From NCBI GenBank assembly GCA_031273705.1, contig JAISRJ010000104.1:1-7091 (forward strand): a DNA stretch of 7,091 nt, read 5' to 3'. The stretch comes from Clostridiales bacterium (GTDB lineage: Bacteria > Bacillota > Clostridia > Lachnospirales > WQUN01). The notes beneath the pieces are model-generated. The model searched no databases. It was not told where the DNA came from and saw only the letters and a list, made by a program, of their open reading frames with translations. The number at the start of each line of letters is the position of its first letter. Within the stretch, counting starts at the first letter, position 1. This document shows positions 3,231-7,091 of the stretch, one piece after another. The translations under genes and the position numbers were made by a program.

Positions 3231-4695
3231 AATCAATTTGCGAATGGCTGCCGTTCCTATCCGTGAGGTGCGTTTGGGTTCGGTTACGGGGTTTGAAGGC
3301 AGCGCGGAAGAACTGCTTTGCCGGTCTCGCTGTGGTCTGAAGGACAAAACGCGCTCGTTTAGCCAATGTGTCGGCTGCGCCACTTCTAAGGCGGCGTGTA
3401 TGGTCACTCTGGTTCAAGACGGAGCGGTTATAAGTCACGGTCCGGTAGGGTGTTCGTCCTGCCTGCATGAATTTGCGTTTACATATCGGGTAAATTCCCC
3501 TTTAAGAGGGGTGGAAAAACCCACGCAGCGAAAAATATACTCCACCAATCTGGATGAAGCCGACACGGTATACGGCGGAGGGCAAAAATTAGAAAAAGCT
3601 ATACAGGAGGTCTTTGATCGCGCGCGCCCAAATGTAATTTTTATACTCACAACCTGCGCGTCCGCTATTATCGGTGATGATGTGGAAAGCGTTTGTGACG
3701 AGTCTGAGGAAAGGCTTGGCATCCCGGTTGTGAACATCCCATGCGAGGGTTTCCGTTCCACCGTATGGACGACAGGCTTTGACGCCGGATATCATGGTAT
3801 CGCTCGCAAGTTGATAAAACCTGCCCGTAAACGATCTGACAATGTGATAAACGTAATCAACTTTTGGGGTTCTGATATTTTTAGCGAGTGGTTCGCGGCT
3901 TTTGGCGCAAAACCGAATTATATTACCCCTTATTCCACGGTGGAAAGCCTGACTTGGTCGTCGGAAGCGGTCGCGAGCGTACAGGCTTGCCCCACATTGG
4001 GTTCCTATTTGGGGGCGGCGCTGGAACAGGAATTCGGCGTTCCGGAAATAAAAACAGCTCCGCCCTACGGCATCGCCCAGACCGACCGTTGGTTTCGAGC
4101 ATTGGGGGCGATACTGCATAAAGAGCAGGCGGCGGAAGATCTGATAGCCGAAAAAAAGACGAAGTATCTACCAAAAATCGCCGCTCTGCGCGAAAAGCTG
4201 CAAGGAAAAACCGCCTATGTAACAGCGGGAGCCGCGCACGGGCACGCGTTACTTTCTGTTTTGAGGGAGCTTGGCATGAAGGTGAAAGGCGCGGCTATCT
4301 TCCATCATGACCCTATATATGACAACGGCAACGAAGAAAACGACCTTCTTACGCAAGGCGTGAAGGATTATGGAGATGTTCCCCATTTTAACGTATGCAA
4401 CAAACAGGAATTTGAGCTGGTAAATACCCTGAACCGTCTGCGGCCGGATATTTTATTGGCGCGGCATGGCGGCATGACCCTTTGGGGCGCAAAATTAGGC
4501 ATTCCGTCCCTCCTGATTGGCGACGAGCATTTCGGGATGGGCTATGAGGGACTTGTGCGCTATGGGGAAGAAATTCTGGAAGCCATTAATAATGATGAGT
4601 TTGTTAAAAATCTTGAAAAGCACGCGGTCAACCCTTATACAAAATGGTGGATGAGTCAAACCCCCACCGCGTTTTTGGGAGGTGGCGGCCGTTGA
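3217..4695 (+). CDS. Nitrogenase component 1-like alpha subunit (NifD/MarD-like)
   Basis: A 492-residue member of the nitrogenase component-1 superfamily. The three P-cluster-type cysteines align by context: Cys54 in GCATSK, Cys79 in ISHGPVGCS, and Cys147 in LTTCASAIIGDD. Cys258 (VQACPTLGSYLGAALEQEFG) sits where NifD has the cysteine that anchors the active-site cofactor, which suggests a bound metallocluster. The region of the second cofactor ligand, a His in NifD, is rewritten as GDEHFGMGYEG (436-445), with a His (438) at a different distance from the conserved GYxG. Several extra cysteines lie near the N-terminus (35, 39, 51, 61, 82). The GTG start has AAAGGAG 7 bases upstream. The gene is followed by its NifK-like partner and by metY, so a methylthio-alkane reductase catalytic subunit is the best guess. 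A true nitrogenase is unlikely because no nifH, nifE, nifN or nifB accompanies it. A cofactor-scaffold role is not excluded. Confidence 0.88.
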   Translation: MAISEINLRMAAVPIREVRLGSVTGFEGSAEELLCRSRCGLKDKTRSFSQCVGCATSKAACMVTLVQDGAVISHGPVGCSSCLHEFAFTYRVNSPLRGVEKPTQRKIYSTNLDEADTVYGGGQKLEKAIQEVFDRARPNVIFILTTCASAIIGDDVESVCDESEERLGIPVVNIPCEGFRSTVWTTGFDAGYHGIARKLIKPARKRSDNVINVINFWGSDIFSEWFAAFGAKPNYITPYSTVESLTWSSEAVASVQACPTLGSYLGAALEQEFGVPEIKTAPPYGIAQTDRWFRALGAILHKEQAAEDLIAEKKTKYLPKIAALREKLQGKTAYVTAGAAHGHALLSVLRELGMKVKGAAIFHHDPIYDNGNEENDLLTQGVKDYGDVPHFNVCNKQEFELVNTLNRLRPDILLARHGGMTLWGAKLGIPSLLIGDEHFGMGYEGLVRYGEEILEAINNDEFVKNLEKHAVNPYTKWWMSQTPTAFLGGGGR

Positions 4696-6029
4696 GCGGT
4701 ATTATTGAACAGGAGCGTTACACCTGCGCCATAGGCGCTCTGCAAAGCGTGGTCGCAATCCCCAAGGCGGTGCCGATTCTTCATTCCGGCCCCGGCTGCG
4801 GCGATATGATTAGCGGTTTTTTTGAGCGTTCCACCGGTTACGCGGGTGGAAGCACATCGCCCTGCACAAACTTTTCAGAGCGCGAAGTGGTGTTCGGCGG
4901 CATTGAAAGACTGCGTGAAATCATCGAAAATACATACAAAGTGCTGGACACCGATTTACAGGTGATTCTGACCGGCTGCACCGCAGGTATCGTCGGCGAC
5001 GACGTGGACGCCCTGGCGGAAGAGTTTAGGGAGAAAGGCAAACCGATTGTTTCGGTAGAGACAGCGGGTTTTAAGTGCAATAACTTTGAAGCGCACAGCC
5101 TGGTGGTAAACGCTGTCATTGACCAATATGTCTGGCAATATGAAGATGAAAACCCCATCCGGAGCGAAAAAAACACTGTCAATCTGCTTGCGTCTCTGCC
5201 CTATCAGGATCCGTTCTGGAAGGGCAACCTTAGAGAATACAAGCGGCTTCTGGCGGGTCTGGGTCTGCGCGCGCATGTTTTGTTCGGGCCGGAATCGGGC
5301 GGTGTGGCTGAGTGGCAAAGGATACCTCGAGCCAACTTTAATATATTGGTATCCCCCTGGCATGGTAAACCGATTGCGGAGCACCTGTCGATGATATACG
5401 GTCAGCCGTATACGCACTTTTCGCATATCCCAATCGGCGCTAACGAAACAGAACGCTTTTTACGGCAAACGCTGGTGTTCGCCATACGGCAAGGCGCGCA
5501 AATAAATGAAGCGGCGGCGGAGTCGTTCATCAAGCGTGAGAGAGAAGCTTATTATGAGGAAATTGACAATCTTGCTACCTTTCTGCTTGAATTTCGTTAC
5601 GGTTTGCCCAACCATGTCCATATTCTCCATGACGCCGGCTATGTGACGGGGCTGGTCAAATTTCTGCTGCACGAAGTAGGAATAGTACCCAAGGAGCAGT
5701 TTATTGTGGACAATACGCCGGCGGAGCTTTGGCGGCAAATAGAGACCGAACTGAAAAGCGTATCCAATAAGCGCAGGATTTCGGTGACATTTGAACCGGA
5801 CGCCGGCAAAGCGCAGAATATTATTCGCGGTCTTTCGCATAACGGCCGAGGTCTGATCATCGGCAGCGGCTGGGATAAGGAGCTGGCGAAAGAGAAGGGC
5901 TACGACTTTTTATCCGCCGCCGTTCCCACGCCATACCGTTTGGTGATGACCACCAATTACGTGGGTTTTTCCGGCGGGCTTAGGGTGATTGAGGATATAT
6001 ATGATACAGTGCTATCTACATATCAATAA
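4692..6029 (+). CDS. Nitrogenase component 1-like beta subunit (NifK/MarK-like)
   Basis: A 445-residue partner of the preceding NifD-like subunit. The NifK P-cluster cysteine pattern is intact: Cys12 (YTCAIGALQSV), Cys36 (HSGPGCGDM) and Cys96 (LTGCTAGIVGDDV). Cys58 with EREVVFGG (63-70) matches the NifK segment that ends in AAVFGG. The C-terminal TNYVGFSGGLRVIEDI block resembles the NifK ending. TTG 4692 is taken as the start: GGGAGGTGG (4677-4685) precedes it, it overlaps the upstream TGA as TTGA, and the chain then begins right at the conserved part. The frame stays open back to ATG 4644, but those 16 codons lie within the NifD-like gene and do not resemble a family N-terminus. The expected product is the second half of an alpha2-beta2 complex with P-clusters at the subunit interface, fed electrons by a NifH-like protein not seen here. 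Confidence 0.88.
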   Translation: MSGIIEQERYTCAIGALQSVVAIPKAVPILHSGPGCGDMISGFFERSTGYAGGSTSPCTNFSEREVVFGGIERLREIIENTYKVLDTDLQVILTGCTAGIVGDDVDALAEEFREKGKPIVSVETAGFKCNNFEAHSLVVNAVIDQYVWQYEDENPIRSEKNTVNLLASLPYQDPFWKGNLREYKRLLAGLGLRAHVLFGPESGGVAEWQRIPRANFNILVSPWHGKPIAEHLSMIYGQPYTHFSHIPIGANETERFLRQTLVFAIRQGAQINEAAAESFIKREREAYYEEIDNLATFLLEFRYGLPNHVHILHDAGYVTGLVKFLLHEVGIVPKEQFIVDNTPAELWRQIETELKSVSNKRRISVTFEPDAGKAQNIIRGLSHNGRGLIIGSGWDKELAKEKGYDFLSAAVPTPYRLVMTTNYVGFSGGLRVIEDIYDTVLSTYQ

Positions 6030-6044
6030 AAAAGGAGCTTTAAC

Positions 6045-7091
6045 ATGGCTAATAACGCACAAGCGCCCGCGTATCGGTTTGATACGCAGCGGGTGCGGGC
6101 CGGATACGAACCCAAGGATCACAACTACGCCGTATCTCCGCCCATCTATCAAACCACAGCCTATGATTTCCGGGATGTGCAGAACGCGAAAAACCTTTTC
6201 AGTTTTTCCGAAGCCGGCAATCTATACACCCGCGTAGGTAATCCTACGGTAGCGGTGTTAGAGCGGCGGGTCGCCGAGCTGGACGGAGCGGCGGGCGCGA
6301 TTGCGCTTGCGAGCGGCATGGCGGCTATAAGCTACACCCTGTTAAATCTGGCGGAAGGCGGAGGGCGTATTTTGACCTCACCCTACCTCTACGGGGGCAG
6401 CGCCGACGGTTTTAAGAAAATTTATCCAAAACTGGGCATTGGTATAGACTATGCCAAAAATATCCTTTCCCCCGAGAAACTGGCGGAAGAAATAACCACG
6501 GACACTAAGGCGATTTTTGTCGAGAGCATCTCCAACCCCAATACGGTGCTGTTGGATTTGGACGCCATAGCTAAAGTCGCTCATGATCACGATATTCCGC
6601 TGGTGGTGGATAATACGGTTGCGACGCCTTATTTGTATAATCCTATCGCGCACGGGGCGGATATCGTAATTTACTCCGCCACTAAAGGATTAAACGGTCA
6701 CGGCAATGTGATTGCGGGATTGGTGCTGGAAAGCGGTAAATTCAATTGGCTTAACGGCAAGTTTCCGCAGTTTTTTGAAAAATACTATACCCTGCGGGAC
6801 AAATACGGTAAGCACCGCTCTTTCCCCGAAGTTTTCCCCGACTTTCCGTTTACCACGCGCATACGATTTAATTACCTTAACTATTTTGGCGCGGCAATAG
6901 GTCCGTTTGACGCTTATCTGGCGTTGATTGGGCTGGAAACCCTGTCGGAACGGCTGAACAGACAATCGAGTACCGCGCGAACTCTGGCTAAATATTTGAA
7001 TGCCCATAAATCGGTGGAGTGGGTTCGTTATCCGGCGCTGGAAGAAAGCCCCAGTCACACGCTCTATAAGCGGGATTTTAAAAACGGCGCG
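6045..7091 (+). CDS. metY: O-acetylhomoserine sulfhydrylase/aminocarboxypropyltransferase (3' end outside window)
   Basis: The first 349 residues of a Cys/Met-metabolism PLP enzyme; the family usually has about 425-430, so roughly 80 are missing. The PLP lysine is Lys214 in YSATKGLNGHG, with the pyridine-nitrogen Asp189 in VVDNT, the phosphate-binding YTRVGNPT at 61-68 and SGM at 90-92. The long insert around KFPQFFEKYYTLRDKYG and FNYLNYFGAAIGPF marks the O-acetylhomoserine sulfhydrylase branch rather than cystathionine gamma-synthase or methionine gamma-lyase. The enzyme replaces the acetyl group of O-acetylhomoserine with a sulfur nucleophile: sulfide gives homocysteine, methanethiol gives methionine. 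AAAGGAG lies 8 bases before the ATG, and only 15 bases separate it from the NifK-like gene, so they share an mRNA. This neighbour is the main reason for suspecting that the reductase releases methanethiol. Confidence 0.92.
   Translation, partial: MANNAQAPAYRFDTQRVRAGYEPKDHNYAVSPPIYQTTAYDFRDVQNAKNLFSFSEAGNLYTRVGNPTVAVLERRVAELDGAAGAIALASGMAAISYTLLNLAEGGGRILTSPYLYGGSADGFKKIYPKLGIGIDYAKNILSPEKLAEEITTDTKAIFVESISNPNTVLLDLDAIAKVAHDHDIPLVVDNTVATPYLYNPIAHGADIVIYSATKGLNGHGNVIAGLVLESGKFNWLNGKFPQFFEKYYTLRDKYGKHRSFPEVFPDFPFTTRIRFNYLNYFGAAIGPFDAYLALIGLETLSERLNRQSSTARTLAKYLNAHKSVEWVRYPALEESPSHTLYKRDFKNGA

Noticed and set aside
3163..4174. Long open frames on the minus strand and in other plus frames within the NifD-like gene
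   Set aside because: They lie wholly inside a gene with clear family motifs, have no ribosome binding sites and show no recognisable protein pattern.
4838..5860. Several 70-156 codon minus-strand frames across the NifK-like gene
   Set aside because: Antisense shadows of a GC-richer coding region; no motif or start signal supports them.
3217..6029. A true Mo-, V- or Fe-nitrogenase
   Set aside because: No nifH, nifE, nifN, nifB or vnfG/anfG genes accompany the pair, the cofactor-His segment differs, and the operon partner is metY.
3217..6029. Protochlorophyllide/chlorin reductase or CfbCD-type complexes
   Set aside because: The full P-cluster cysteine set in both subunits plus the cofactor-type Cys258 argue against these; there is no tetrapyrrole gene nearby.

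Overview
The window looks like a chromosomal segment from a spore-forming, probably anaerobic member of the Firmicutes (Clostridia-like). The evidence is a YunB-family sporulation protein, strong AGGAGG-type ribosome binding sites, TTGACA/TATAAT-type promoters, and GTG and TTG starts. No genus can be named from the sequence alone.

Left part (1-2625) is housekeeping and accessory chromosome. The N-terminal end of murA (peptidoglycan precursor synthesis) runs off the left edge on the minus strand. It is divergent from yunB, and a 15-bp inverted repeat lies just ahead of the yunB start. yunB converges with and overlaps larE, a PP-loop sulfur transferase whose three cysteines resemble the [4Fe-4S] type of LarE. 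larE is divergent from ogt (O6-methylguanine-DNA methyltransferase). Their shared control region holds two opposed promoters with extended -10 elements, a 17-bp-arm inverted repeat, and a string of ATTCTTAGT-like repeats that would lie in the larE mRNA leader.

Middle part (2626-3216) has no large gene but is dense with control signals. In order these are a possible structured RNA next to a T-run, a 13-bp tandem repeat abutting a good -35 box, a palindrome near the expected transcription start, a 37-codon leader peptide rich in Cys and Met with an excellent ribosome binding site, a terminator hairpin, and a 21-codon micro-ORF that overlaps the next gene.

Right part (3217-7091) is a tight operon of two nitrogenase component-1-like subunits (NifD-like and NifK-like, overlapping by 4 bases) followed 15 bases later by an O-acetylhomoserine sulfhydrylase (MetY) cut by the window end. 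This pairing fits a methylthio-alkane reductase (Mar)-type system. In such systems a nitrogenase-like reductase cleaves C-S bonds of small methylthio compounds to release methanethiol, and MetY joins methanethiol to O-acetylhomoserine to make methionine. A leader peptide full of sulfur amino acids followed by a terminator suggests that the operon is switched on by transcription attenuation when Cys/Met-charged tRNA is scarce. The function and the regulation are inferences. The subunit families, the leader ORF and the terminator are read directly. No NifH-like reductase gene is present in the window.
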